From assembly GCA_004794655.1 (NCBI GenBank), contig SMMW01000555.1, forward strand, positions 9,625,501 to 9,689,500: 64,000 bases of DNA, read 5' to 3'. This document shows positions 23,926-35,519 of this stretch, in pieces; positions within the stretch are counted from its first letter, which is position 1; each line of letters begins with the position of its first letter. The notes beneath the pieces were generated by a model. It had not been told where the DNA came from, searched no databases, and saw only the letters and a list, made by a program, of their open reading frames with translations. The position numbers were made by a program, and so were the translations under genes. The DNA is from Marisa cornuarietis (Eukaryota > Mollusca > Gastropoda > Architaenioglossa > Ampullariidae).

Positions 23926-25660
23926 CACGTCCACCTCACAAACATTCGTGACAATATTTTAAACATTTCTTTAAACTGTGCAGGTCACATTAAGTGTTTT
24001 CTAGACCAAGAAGCTCAGACACAACCAGAAATTAATTTCGACTATCAATATTCGCCATCCGTCTACATTCAGAAAATAGAGAGCATACACATATAGCCAG
24101 GTGTGGGGCGACTGGGCGGGCGACAAACGCCGACAAGGGTTATAATGCAAAATAACATAAAACACACATACAATGCTCAACTAAATAAAGCCCCTATCAG
24201 GGGTAGTTCTAAATTCAAACGAAGGTACCTTTAACTTAAGTATCAATACATCCTATAAATAAACTGCTCCAAAATCCATACAACGGTATTCACAAATTAA
24301 AGTACACTTTAAGTTTCAATATTCCTTTGAATAAATTCCTCCAGCATCCAGACATATGCTGCTAACAACTCGCTATTACTCTTGGTCGAAGATTCTCTAA
24401 TATAAATGAAGAGATTAAACTATATACCTTTAGTCCTCCTTTTCCAATAAAATGTCCCCATTCTCTGGAAGGTCGGGTTTGCAAAAGAGTGTCCTTTACC
24501 ACTGAGCGACTTTTAGTCTACTCGCATAATATAATAAAGGAGTCTCGGGCTCTAAATTTTCCGTGTCATAGGACTCAAAGGTTTTCTCAGATTATGGGAC
24601 GTCGCAGGACAGACAAGGAAAGTCATTTGCCGACAGTGTGTCCGGCTCAGTTGACACCCAGGCCACGACCTTGAACATCAATAAGGCCGTGTTTCCTGCC
24701 GGATGTATAAGGAACATTAGGGACCACCGTGGAGAGTTCCCCCGAAGTCGCTGCAATCTGCCAGCAAAATCCAGCGATCACCAAAGCAGGACATGAGCAC
24801 AAGTCTGTAGCTCCGAGGCAGGGACGAGTACGTTGACCAAATCAGAAGAGCTTGACCACACGCCACATAAGGCAATGTTGGAGTTGCCTTCGGGAAAAAA
24901 CCCCACCCGAGTGGAGGAACGTGTAACTCGCGTGTTCCTCTTAGCCTAAACATTTTAGCTGCCAAATGCGAGAAACTCGCTTCAACGGGTACAAAATTAA
25001 AGTTTCTTACTCTTTCTTTTCCCACGAAACCAATTATTTGAATAGGTAAAGGAGCAAAAAATGTTGTTTACCTTTTTCATTTATCATAAATAATACACAA
25101 ATTTACACTATTACATAAACCATATTCAATCCTAATTATCTTTCATCCTTTTTCCATAACATAGTAAAAGTAGAAAACGTTACATCAATTTGATGAGGTA
25201 AGAACGCAATTCGGAGACCGCGGCGAGACACACGTCTGACTAGTATAACGATCGATTCTCCCGAACGCTCAACAATCCAGATTGTTTCTTTCTCGTGTTT
25301 TCGTGAATATCAAATCACTTACTTGGTATATAATGGTCCTTAAACATCTAGTATAATATATTATATCCTGTGCATATACTAAGGTCATATTTACAGTACA
25401 GTTGTGAGTGTAACATCTGCTACGAACTACGCAGCAAATACGTGTGTAAGAGTGTGTGTGTGTGTGTGTGTGTTATAATGGTATATATAAATATATATGC
25501 AAATACATATAAACTGTTATTTATATATATGTATTCAATATTTTTTCAATAACTGTGTTTTTCAGAAATATATTGATATAGACTTGGTAATATATTGGTA
25601 TTACTCTGAATATGAATAATTGACCTCTGTATTCTAATTGATACCAAGGGAGGGCGAAAG
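23926..25660. other. No gene recognised
   Basis: A stretch of moderate GC at about 24600-25030 has a 102-codon minus-strand frame with no recognisable domain. AT-rich DNA surrounds it. A short GT array lies at 25449-25474. Confidence 0.45.
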
Positions 25661-25663
25661 ATT

Positions 25664-25892
25664 AAAGTATCGTGCATCATGCATTTACCTTGTATCTTGT
25701 CACATGATATCAAAACAAGTGGTCAAAAAAGTATCGTGTATCATTTTTGCACTTTGTATCTTGTTACGCAATATCGGGACAAGCGAATAATAAAGTATCG
25801 TGTATCATTTTTGTACTGTGCATCTTGTTACACAACATGTTACACAATAAAGTATCTTGCATCATTCTTGTGCCATGTATCTTGTTACACAA
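25664..25892. repeat. Degenerate tandem repeat, about 4 units of 45-66 bp
   Basis: Each unit begins aaagtatc(g/t)tg(c/t)atcat and contains gtatcttgt(t/c)ac. Successive units lose sequence at their ends, so the period shrinks from about 66 to about 45 bp. It immediately precedes the left arm of the inverted repeat at 25925. Confidence 0.8.
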
Positions 25893-25924
25893 TTTTTTCC
25901 GTGCTTCATGACGAGGGGATTCCT

Positions 25925-26033
25925 GTCCTGCATCTGAGGGCAGGAATGTTAGCACTGATGCTTGTCCCTGGCAATGACAGTGACTGGACAAAGCTTAGAC
26001 AAGTAGCAGCTTGTTAAAGAGTTGTTCGTGAAC
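25925..26033 (+). repeat. Left arm of a 108-bp inverted repeat
   Basis: The reverse complement of this segment matches 27118-27225 over its whole length at roughly 85% identity by eye, including an almost perfect core around gacaagcatcagtgctaaca. The outer end equals one unit of the 39-bp tandem repeat present in the right arm. Confidence 0.85.
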
Positions 26034-26932
26034 TAATTCTATTTTCCACATGTCAACGCAGTAGCGTTTATTATCAGCTATTGAAGCATTGAAGCTCAAC
26101 CCTATAATAGCAGTATATAATTTGTTATTATTAAATTCTGGCAAAGAAATCTTCAAACCTATGTCCCTTGGTTAGTCACGTGAGCGGTTCAAAGAGAGCG
26201 ATGGAGAGCAACAAGAGCCCACTCCTTACGAGTGTGAGTATGCACTATACACATCTTGCATGTCCCATCGCCTTACCGGCCTGAGGGGACTAGCTCTCAG
26301 GGTTTCCTTGGATTCTGCTATTTTTGTGAGCTAATTTTGATTTTGGAGTCCATCGTTTGACCTGTTGTGAATGCGCTGGACTATGTTTCGGGATCGTGAT
26401 ATTTTGTTTTTGTTTCACTTTTACGGCATCGGCTGATCCGTTGACCGACAGTCATTTCCTCGACATCGCCATTTTTCATCTCAGTCCATTTTCTTGTTTG
26501 TCACGACGAGAGGGAGATGAATATTGTGCAAGTTGGTAAAACTGCTGATGACTCGAAGCAGCAGAAACTGTCTAGAGCTTGCTTGACTTACGGAAAGGTT
26601 TATCCTAAGTATTCTCGACCTGTTCTTTCTAGTGACTTCCCCGATGACACAAACGACTGCAGATTTAAACTAATTCTTAGACGTGGAAGCGTGTAATCAA
26701 TCTGCACAGACAACTCTGATCATCCGCTTTCTTCTCTCTGCCGGATCTTTTCGTAATTATATGCATTTCTTTTGATTTCTTAGACTACTGGATAATTGAG
26801 TAATGTGCTCAGTAAGTTGTTAATCAGACAGCACCTCATTTTTTCTGTTCAACGTTTTATTCCCTTTTCTTTCATGACTTTTTGGTTGGTTTTTCAATGT
26901 CTCCGTCTCATTATTTTTAAAATTATTATTAT

Positions 26933-26999
26933 TTGTAAAGCGCCATGAGCTGGCTCATAACGCTGGATATGGCTATGAACTTTATGATTATTATTATTA
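26933..26999 (+). mobile_element. LINE 3' end with short ATT tail (diverged)
   Basis: The sequence gtaaagcgccatgagc is followed by a diverged second block and a short ATT run ending at 26999. It resembles the better preserved copy at 42058-42130. It lies in the loop between the two inverted arms at 25925 and 27118. Confidence 0.6.
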
Positions 27000-27117
27000 G
27001 AGAGAGCGGGTGATTGAAGTATCGAAGGGGGAAGGAGGTGACAAAAGACTCCTTCAGCCTTAAGCCTCAAGCTTGGTTTTGGGCATTTGACATATTCTAT
27101 AGGGTGTCAAAGCGTAC

Positions 27118-27376
27118 TTCAAGAACAACTTTCTAACAACCTGCTGCTTGGCTAAGCTTTGCCCAGACATTGTCATGGCCAGGGACAAGCATCAGTGCTA
27201 ACATACCTGCCCTCAGATGCAGGACAAGCATTAGTCCTAACACTCCTGGCCTTAATTGCAGGGCAAGCATTAGTCCTAACACTTATGCCCTCAGATACAG
27301 GACAAGCATTAGTCCTAACACTTATGCCCTCAGATACAGGACAAGCATTAGTCCTAACACTTACGCCCTCAGATGC
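27118..27376 (+). repeat. Right inverted-repeat arm expanding into a 39-bp tandem repeat (5 units)
   Basis: The arm proper is 27118-27225. Its last part is the first of five units of about 39 bp (27181-27376), each containing aagcat(t/c)agt(c/g)ctaaca and most ending ccctcagat(a/g)c. Because 39 is a multiple of three, one frame reads GQALVLTLMPSDT repeatedly. This is a by-product of the array rather than evidence for a protein. Confidence 0.85.
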
Positions 27377-28973
27377 AGGCTGCTGGTATACAAGTGTAAT
27401 CCTGTATCACATACCATCTGCAGAAGTACTCTGCTGTGCTTAGAGCGGGACAGAACCCGCTGCATCGAAAACAGAGGGTTTATAAAGTACAAAAACACAA
27501 AACAGCGAGAAAGATTTATAGTCTTAAGAACTTAAATAAAAAAAGAAATGTATTACAAAGCAGGACAGTCTGTTTGAGCAAGTGTCATGTCTAGTAAAGG
27601 TTCAGGCTGTTCAACTGAGTTGAAAGAGACCGGAGATCAGGAAATATTCCACAACCGTCTGCATGGAACACTTTCTGCGAACATAATGTGTTACTGCTTT
27701 CTTTGAGACGGTCGTGCTAGTAATTCCCGACATATTTGGGTTGCCTTGTTTAAAACTTGTAAGCCCAGTGTATGGCCGTGGTCCTGAAAAGGCTCACTTC
27801 CGGTCCACCCAAATGTACCAACAAGTTGCCAAAGAAGCTTGAAATGGTGCGAATGAAAGGCCGGCTATTGAAGCGTTTGATTTTATTTCACGAATTTCAC
27901 ACGATCCGAGTAACAAGTTCTTTTCAAACTCTTCCTCCTGTTACGGACCAGTGGCGGTCGATTGTAACGAAGTAATATGATCAGAAAGCGGGCGGCCGTG
28001 TAGGGGGGGGGGGGGCAGACAAGTGCAGTTTTTGGAAGGCCATATTTAGACCTGCAAGAAGCCGGCTGTATCACTGTTGCGGAAAATGGGATATGAAAGG
28101 CGAATAGGCCTCCAAAACCTCCTTTCTGCGAGATTAGATCGTCTGCGAATCAACGAGGTAGAGCACGAAAATTGGAAGTTTTATGGGAGGACGCAGAAAC
28201 GGTCGTTGACTCATCGTGCATTTGAATGTCACGTGATTTATTTAGTTAGTTAGTTATTGCAGGTTCGAGTAGTTTATGCTGGAATTTTCTTGCTTAAAGC
28301 CAGTCCCCTCGACTGTAAATTTTTTTTTTAATTTACCTAGCGATGTTATGTCTTCTTTTTAAATCTTCGGCTTCACTTTACTTTTTAAAATATTTTTTCT
28401 TTTTCCTTAAATAAGCGAAAACCCCATAAAATCTTTCGGGGGTTTTTTCGATTTTTTTTCGTTGTCTTTCACTCTCCGATCTTGATGACAAGCTCCTTTA
28501 AAAATGAAATAAAAGAAAAAAATGAGCTCTTGATCTTAAGAAAAAGTTTGGGAATCGTCCGTAACTCATTCTCATTACGCAAAGTCAGTAGCCTGCTAAT
28601 ACATGAGCGTTGATGCGTTTCTTGCTGTTGATAAAGAGCAAAGAGTGGTTTATGCTGTTAATCATAAAGACAGTGATTATGCTGCTGCTGATGGCGATAA
28701 TGATAATGTTTTTCTTTTGATTGGTGTGCTAAATTTCTGAATTCCTGAAGAAAGACTTCCAAAAAATTTTTTGGCCAACAATCCTTTCTATACAGTCTAC
28801 TTAATTTTCCTCATTTTAGTTTGAAAATTTAGCGAATTATTCATCACCATTGAAAGCGTGCGGTGATTTTAAATTTTGAAAGCTATTTCTGTGTACGGTA
28901 TTATTGGGAGGACTTTTGTACCTGACTGCGCAGAGTTTTTAAGGAGGGTGTACGTCTTAACATGAATTGTTAG

Positions 28974-29191
28974 CCTCTTAACGAAGTCAAACTACAAATG
29001 TGTCTCGATGTCGAGATCCATAATGTCCAAATGGGACTAAATACAGTAAGTAAAGACATATTCGCACCAAACTGCAATCCTTTTGGGGACGTAGATTTCG
29101 CACCCATGCAGGGAAAAACTGAGAAAGCAAAACAAGGAAATCAGTCTGAAATTGAAACAGATGGTGGCCCTACACGGTTCGATGAAGTTAA
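28974..29191 (+). other. Candidate coding exon with strong donor
   Basis: The frame is open from 28974, with an ATG at 28998, and ends exactly where a near-consensus donor (ttaa then gtgagtg) begins at 29192. The product is balanced and hydrophilic, with FAPNCNPFGDVDFAPMQGK in the middle and an acidic, Lys-rich end (PTRFDEVK). If it is an initial exon, the ATG at 28998 is the start; a convincing acceptor for an internal exon was not found. No family is recognised and no neighbouring exon was identified. Confidence 0.27.
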
Positions 29192-29299
29192 GTGAGTGAA
29201 GTGACCGAGGACTTTGCTTAGTAGCGATCCTCAGGAGACTTTTGCAAGTTATTCTCGCACACATTGTTGATCTTAAGTGAAGTTTACCAAATTTCGATA

Positions 29300-31574
29300 A
29301 CTGTTAATAAAACTGTTTACAAACAAACGCTTTACCACACGGTTCCTTTCACATTTTTAAACATATGAACCTGGATTTTGACTCTTCATTTTCATCTTCA
29401 GCTAACCCAGTTTCTGCCTCTCGTGTAATGTGGTGAAATGCATCCTTAGGACAAAAGCAGAAAACTAAAAACTTAAGCATTCAGGACTTGACACGATAGT
29501 CATCTGATAAAGACATTTTTCTCTCCTACATTAATTATGTAGTATGGCTTTGCACATTAACTATTTAGCCATAGGCTAGTAATATTCCAGGATTATGATA
29601 ATGGAAGTCGCCTGTTAATCTGAAAGTTCTAGTTTTACTTGCAGCCGCGGATTCTCGAGTGTTCTGAAAACTAGCCGTGTAGCTTAGCCAAAATCTAGGT
29701 AATCCAATACAATAACATAATGAAAATCATCTGCGTAAAATATATGATAATGTTGTATCCATTATGCCATTTTAACAGTTCAAGTGTTACCCTCCATGTT
29801 TTTATTTTTCTCATTTTCACAATCGAGCACATTAGACTTTCGGCCCCATCAGCCTTTTCTACCGGAACTAATTTTAACCAACTTCAAAAAAGCTAAAACA
29901 TCGCTATTACCAGGTTCATTAAAAGCCGTCCATTAACGGCACACAACTCAACATTCCATTAACCTCTGTTCAATAGACTCGCACCCAATGCCTTTAATCA
30001 AGCTCTTTAGCATGGCTGAGCCTCCTATACCACTGGCGTAGAGTATAGAACTTTAATTATTCAGAAACTACATACCATGTACAGTAACACTTAAACAGTT
30101 TAAATGACATAGTACGGCCCTTTAACACTTTTGTATGTTATACGCATGCTCCATAGTGCGAATGAAAAGGCAGAGTATTTTTCCCCTTCTTGTCCTGAAA
30201 TGGTTTTCAATGCCAGCAACCAGCCTCTGGCTCCTCTCGCTGTCTGTATTTTCTTGAGACTTTGACATTAAACCAGTTTGCATACACAGTGTCACGCCCC
30301 CTACCGCTCAGCCCCACTCCGCGCATCCCCTCCCCCTTAACCAAGGTCTAAAACGAGAAATACATTTAAGCCCCTGGTGTGTGTTATGTCTGCTCTGTAC
30401 CTTCTCAGTCTTCTGTCGTCATATTTGTGGGACCATTCGCAAAACTAGGGCCCCAACATTAACATCTAACCTAGTCTCCGATTACTGGACCCTGCAATAC
30501 TTCCGGTCCAAAGTTTACCCATGACTTAAAGCCATTTCTACTTCATGTCTACAACCCGTTCTAAAAGCAAAGATGTATATATACGTGTCTTTCTGACTAG
30601 AGCTCTATTCACTGTCGTTAATCCTTTCGTCGCCGGTGGGGGGGGGAAGGCTTAGCCTTGTAAGCACCACTGCACTTCTGATATGGGTTCACGGGAGCTG
30701 ATTGAGGGCAACGGTTTGTTCCACATATACAACATTTGTGTATCGCTTATTTGCAGCAACAAGTTATTTGATTGTGTGTACATGCACAGACTCAGCGGAC
30801 CACCTACAGTGTTGATTCTTTTCACACCACGAGCTGTGCTGAATATGTTATGTCGGTGAGATGAGCTGTATTGGGTTTCAGCAATGCCCTTCTTACAGCT
30901 TTTCGTCTTGTGTGTGTGTGTGAGAGAGAGAGAGAGTGCGTGCCTTCGTGCGTGTTTGCTTGCGTGGGTGAGTGAGTGGGAATAGATTTGATCCTCTCTC
31001 GCATGCTAGAGAAACACGCATCTTGTTCCATACATGAGGTAAATGACCATAATATATTTATGAGGAAACCCATTAGTGAGAAGCGACGCAGATTTTTGTG
31101 CATTTTTTTCTGAATCAAGGCCTTTAATGCACATTAATTTTTTTAAGCAGAAAAAACATCTGAGCAGAGCACAACGTATGCTTGTCAGCGATTGGTCATT
31201 GAGGGGTCAGACAGTTTGTCTGTGCTCCAGAATGCGATTAAAATGAAGATTATGGAAGGGATGAGGGAAGAATGTGGAGGATTATTTCGCAGTCAATAAG
31301 GCCACTAGACCAGGAAGTGGACGCTCCAGGACTATTGTCACTAGGTTATCCTAACAGGTCCCTACTATCATCGCCGATAATTTGTTGGTGAAATTGTCAT
31401 CGCGTGCACGATTAGCATCCTGGTCTGATCACCTTCAAGCAAAACACTCCTAATGATGATTCACCATTTTCCTGTCATTCTGGCCTGGGAAGACTTTTGG
31501 CAGAGAAACTAAATAACGATGTTTAACTGGTACAGAAATTAGCGCTTGCTCGTGCGTGCGTCCTTGTGTGTGTG

Positions 31575-31606
<32 letters not shown>

Positions 31607-32190
31607 TGCGTGCGCGCGCACCATTTCTTTGTGCGTGTATGTGTTCATCGGAAATTGTAGAAAGCCTGCAAGATAACTGTTGTAGACGATGATGAATTAT
31701 TCAGAGCTGAAAATGTATGCAGTGTTGTTCTGACGTTGCTCTTCTGTTACTTTGGCCAAAGCATAATGACATTACCAATCTTGAAGCCACAGAAATGTGT
31801 GAGAAAAAACTTTTCTTGGAATTTGTTTAATTTTCAGATTTTTTCCGCCCAAAGCCTAGTTGCAGCATGAGCACAGTTTAATAATTAAAAAAAGCAAAAA
31901 CTTAATAAATTTCACTTTTTTAACAGCAATTATGGGGTAGATACAGAGTGGTCTTAATGAGTTGTATCGTAATAATTTTTATGGCTTATTATGAGAAGAC
32001 AAATGTTTTCACCATTTGGCCTAAACGATGTCTCTCATCGACATCTGTTAGAGGTACAGACAGAAATCGCAGACGAAAACAAACTAACAGCAATAACAAA
32101 AACCCCTATAAAATCTGGGAGCTGCTCTCGTGTTTTCTTTCTCGAACGAACATAAGTTGGGCACTCTTCACCTCTGCCTAAATAGACAAC
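29300..32190. other. No gene recognised
   Basis: The stretch is AT-rich without coding signal. It contains short GT and GA runs (about 30912-30935) and a GT/GCGT tract listed separately. Confidence 0.5.
31565..31619. repeat. (GT)n-(GCGT)n microsatellite
   Basis: A GT array changes into GCGT units and ends in GCGC. Confidence 0.93.
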
Positions 32191-32732
32191 TGTTAGAGTT
32201 GACTGGACAAACTAACAGGCAGGGGTAAAATGCCTCCACTCCCGCCTGGCAGGAATCCCACGTGTGCTCTAATTAACAATAATTTGTGGCAGGCAAACAG
32301 AAACATTTTGCGTCCCGTAGTCTTTGGCAGAGGGTGCACTGCACTCGAAAGGCTGGAAATCGTCAGCATAAGCACTTAGTCTGGCACGCCTTGGTGGCCA
32401 GGGACAGCTGCGAAAAGTCTTGGCCCTGTGGGTCCAAGCTGGTAACCAGCTTGTACACCAATCCACGAGAGCTCGCGCCAACTGGAAAATTATCACCCTC
32501 GTCTAGCAACGTCACAGACAGTCAATGGCCAAAGCAGCAGGTCTAAACTCGTTTTTAGGGTTTCCATTTGGAAAGCATTCTACGCATTTCAATCACTAAA
32601 AGGTAAATGAGAAAACAGCATCAATCTAGGCTCAATGCGATGGCATCACGATTCAAAAAGCCAGCAAGGCAAGCAGTCCTGTGCACGTGACGAGTGCGCC
32701 ACAAGCCGTAGAAGTGCAGGTCTGAACCTCTT

Positions 32733-32971
32733 CCTCCTTCAGTGTGACGCCAATGATCGGTGAACAGCGCTTCAGGACAACTGTGGGCGTGAGCAAGTAT
32801 GGTGCTCTTGCAACTGGCACAAGACAAGGGCACGAACAAGAGGTGTTTGAGGTTTGTATGAGGGTTTTAGACAAAAAATTTCGATTTGCACGCGAGCGCA
32901 GGTTAGTGGCAGGCAAAGACCTGCTTCTATGCAAAGTCTCGCAACTACTGCAGGTCACGGACTCTCGTTAG
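32733..32971 (+). other. Candidate coding exon with good acceptor, unknown protein
   Basis: A strong acceptor (cctcttcctccttcag) is followed by a 75-codon open frame ending in TAG. The product is balanced and charged, with GEQRFRTTVGVSKYGALATG and an Arg/Lys-rich middle (LDKKFRFARERRLVAGKDLL). It would fit a last exon. The region from about 32200 is GC-richer than its surroundings and holds another open frame (32286-32546, plus) of unclear status. Minus-strand frames are open as well, so direction is not settled. No family is recognised. Confidence 0.27.
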
Positions 32972-32999
32972 GTCTGCTGGACAATAGACTGTAGCGTCC

Positions 33000-34386
33000 A
33001 CCCCGACGAATCTCACTTTTCTTTCTTTGGCCTACTTTGTTTGAGACCACTACACATTGTGTATCCATTAATTTTCCATTAGGTAGGAGATACTATGCTA
33101 GGTCCTTGACTTTTCCAGAGTCATGTTTAGCAAATGCAAGGCTTAAGAACAACTTTATTACTCTTTCACTACCCTTCCTACACTGGTTAAGAAAAATGCT
33201 AAAAATTGCTTTAAATTTTTTTCCAAAACTATTTTATTTCACTGACCTTTACAGGTTTCCTGTTTCACAAATGGGAATCAGTCCCAGATTTTAAGCCTAT
33301 AATCAGCTGAAGCATGTGTGGGCTGTAAGCATGTTTAAAAGCTGTAGAGATGGATTTTTCTGGAACATTTTTCTTTCTTTTTTCCCTTTTTGATTGTCTA
33401 TCATGCTACTTTTCCATTTGTCTTTCTTTTTTACCTTTAGCAGACATCCACGCAGTTCTCCTTTTCGGCTTTGTTAAATGTAACTTTTTGGCTAAATAGT
33501 CTACAGATTAAAATTAGCATCTTTCAAGATCCCTTTTAAAAATAAAACAGGTCACGAAACTGTGTGATCAATGGGACAAAACCCGTTAGTTTCATAAATA
33601 GTCTACAGAAAAAAGATTGAGTTCCACCAAGAGTTTGAAACATAAAAAGGGAAGCATACTTCTCATCTGTAGGATGATCAAACATCAAAACTTTAAAAGT
33701 TTTTATCTAACCAGACTCTAGCTTGACTAGAATGTCTTTTCTGAACTTTGAGCTCAAAGCCTGTGTATAATATTTTTAAATTACACATTTGAACAATATT
33801 TCTAATGAAAATCCTGGAAACAAAACGTATTTCAAACCTCGGCATGTCATGATACAAATCAGATGAAAACAAGGGTTTCTTTGTCCAAATCTCTTTCGTG
33901 GAAGCCAGCCGTGTCTCAAATATTAATTATTATGTAAAATGTTAGAAGGTTTATCTATATAAAATGACAGTTTGTTGAGGGAAAAAAAACAAAAAAGTTT
34001 TCTTTTCCTCTTCCTTGTAAAAAGACTTAGTAGACCGCAGTTGGTAAATAGGAAACACGAAAACTGTAACCATTACACTAAGCTGAGAGGACTAGACTAT
34101 TTCTGAATGCTAGCTTCACAGCCTGTACCTCACCCTAATGATGTTAAAGGCTGCTTCGTGAAGTTTAATGTACAGACGGTTACCCCCGTCTGTCTGCAAG
34201 ACAATATCTCAGGCTATTTGTGACTCCAAAGATGGCAGAGTGCTCTCTAGCCATCCCCACCGTAGTCATTGATTTTTTTTATGTCAACCTCTTCAATCCT
34301 GGCATCATTTGTTAGAAAACTAGAAAATGTTTGCGCTAAATGCAGCCCTTCATAAGTTTTCAAAAAGTTGCTAGGAGTATATGTGA
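33000..34386. other. No gene recognised
   Basis: The sequence is AT-rich with no coding segment, RNA gene or long repeat. Confidence 0.5.
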
Positions 34387-34439
34387 TCTGCGCATTGAGC
34401 GTATCTCTGCGATGCGGAAACTAGCGCATTATAAAACGA

Positions 34440-34508
<69 letters not shown>
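34387..34508 (+). mobile_element. LINE 3' end with long ATC tail
   Basis: The sequence tgcgcattgagcg is followed 34 bases later by gcgcattataaaacgac, which continues without a break into about 68 bp of pure ATC. The paired GCGC arrangement is the same as at 16741-16793 (minus), 39323 and 42066. Coding sequence of the element is absent. Confidence 0.7.
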
Positions 34509-34568
34509 AACAAGTTATGGCAAAGTGAAGCTACAATGTCCTGACTTTGAACTAAACAGAAATAGTCT

Positions 34569-34955
34569 TCATAAAATCATCAAATTAAGCCCCAGCACAT
34601 CTTCAATAACCTGTGTTTGAGAAATCGGATGAAAAAACCGCCGGAAATCGCAAACTGGTTTTCTCAATTTCAAACAAGCGACGCGTTTCCATGGTAAACA
34701 AGAGTGGTGAAACTGGTCTACATCACTTTGTGGTAACAGGGTCTCAGACTTCTCTGCACATACACCGTCCAGCGTGACAGGACAGACACAGATGCTCACC
34801 TTCAGAAGACAGCACAACAAGAAGAAGGTTGGTAATTTCCAAGAAAGTGCCAGGTGGAACTTGGCAGGCAATTGAAGGAGATGCTGTAGTCGAAGAGCCT
34901 GCCACTGAGAAATGTGTTTTGAGACAGGGGTCAAGTTAAATGTGCCGCTAGTCAT
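34569..34955 (-). other. Unassigned 128-codon open frame
   Basis: An ATG-started frame on the minus strand. Residues about 35-60 are hydrophobic and cysteine-containing (FFLLCCLLKVSICVCPV), followed by further cysteines, so it could superficially pass for a secreted peptide. The hydrophobic stretch is internal, however, and the codons before it look like ordinary non-coding sequence. A potential acceptor (tcttctgaag) lies inside it. It may be partly exonic; no family is recognised. Confidence 0.15.
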
Positions 34956-35327
34956 TGCTGCTGATGGTGAGACTTTTTAACAATCGCAGCACCGTTCCCG
35001 TGTTTCCCTGAGGGCGTTGCTTCAGCTACAGATTTATTTATCGCTGTTTTGCTAATCAGGAGGCTGTAAAGGAGGCTCTCCTGCCTAAATAAAACTGAAT
35101 TGGTAATGCTTGGCAGGTTGTTTGTCCCTAAAACACAGACAGATGACTGAAGCTGACGCAGAAGTTGATGTTTTAAAGTTAGAAATTCACTCAGGTATGA
35201 AACTATTCAGAAAATACAAGCGTTTTCAAAAATATATTATAAAAAATACACGAGTACAATTGTTTGACTTTTTCTTCTTCATATCATTGCTGTTACTGTG
35301 GTTGGTAACAATGTGTACAATATCAAC

Positions 35328-35515
35328 AACGTCATCATCATCATTATCATCATCGTCGTCGTCGTCGTCAAAGTCGACGTCATCATCGCTGTTATTATTA
35401 TCGTCCTAGTAATCATTAGTCTCATCATCATCGTCGTTGTCATTCCCATTGTCGTTGTAAGCATCATCATCTCCGTCATCATCATTTCTATTGTCGTCCG
35501 TCGTCACTCCAAGCG
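35328..35515. repeat. Degenerate ATC/GTC trinucleotide tract
   Basis: About 190 bp of interrupted ATC, GTC and ATT triplets. It appears to be an old, mutated trinucleotide array. Frames through it encode only Ser, Ile, Val or Met runs. Confidence 0.85.
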
Positions 35516-35519
35516 CAGC

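Noticed and set aside
25925..27376. Cut-and-paste DNA transposon with terminal inverted repeats
   Set aside because: No transposase remnant lies in the loop, and the arms are made of subrepeats without clear terminal bases or target duplications; a fold-back-like structure describes it better.
32269..32496. AYADD motif on the minus strand, recalling reverse transcriptase motif C
   Set aside because: No other reverse transcriptase block is found on either side in any frame, so the five residues are taken as chance.
34569..34955. Cysteine-containing secreted peptide of the venom or hormone type
   Set aside because: The hydrophobic stretch is internal, the cysteine spacing matches no family known to me, and the frame lacks other support.
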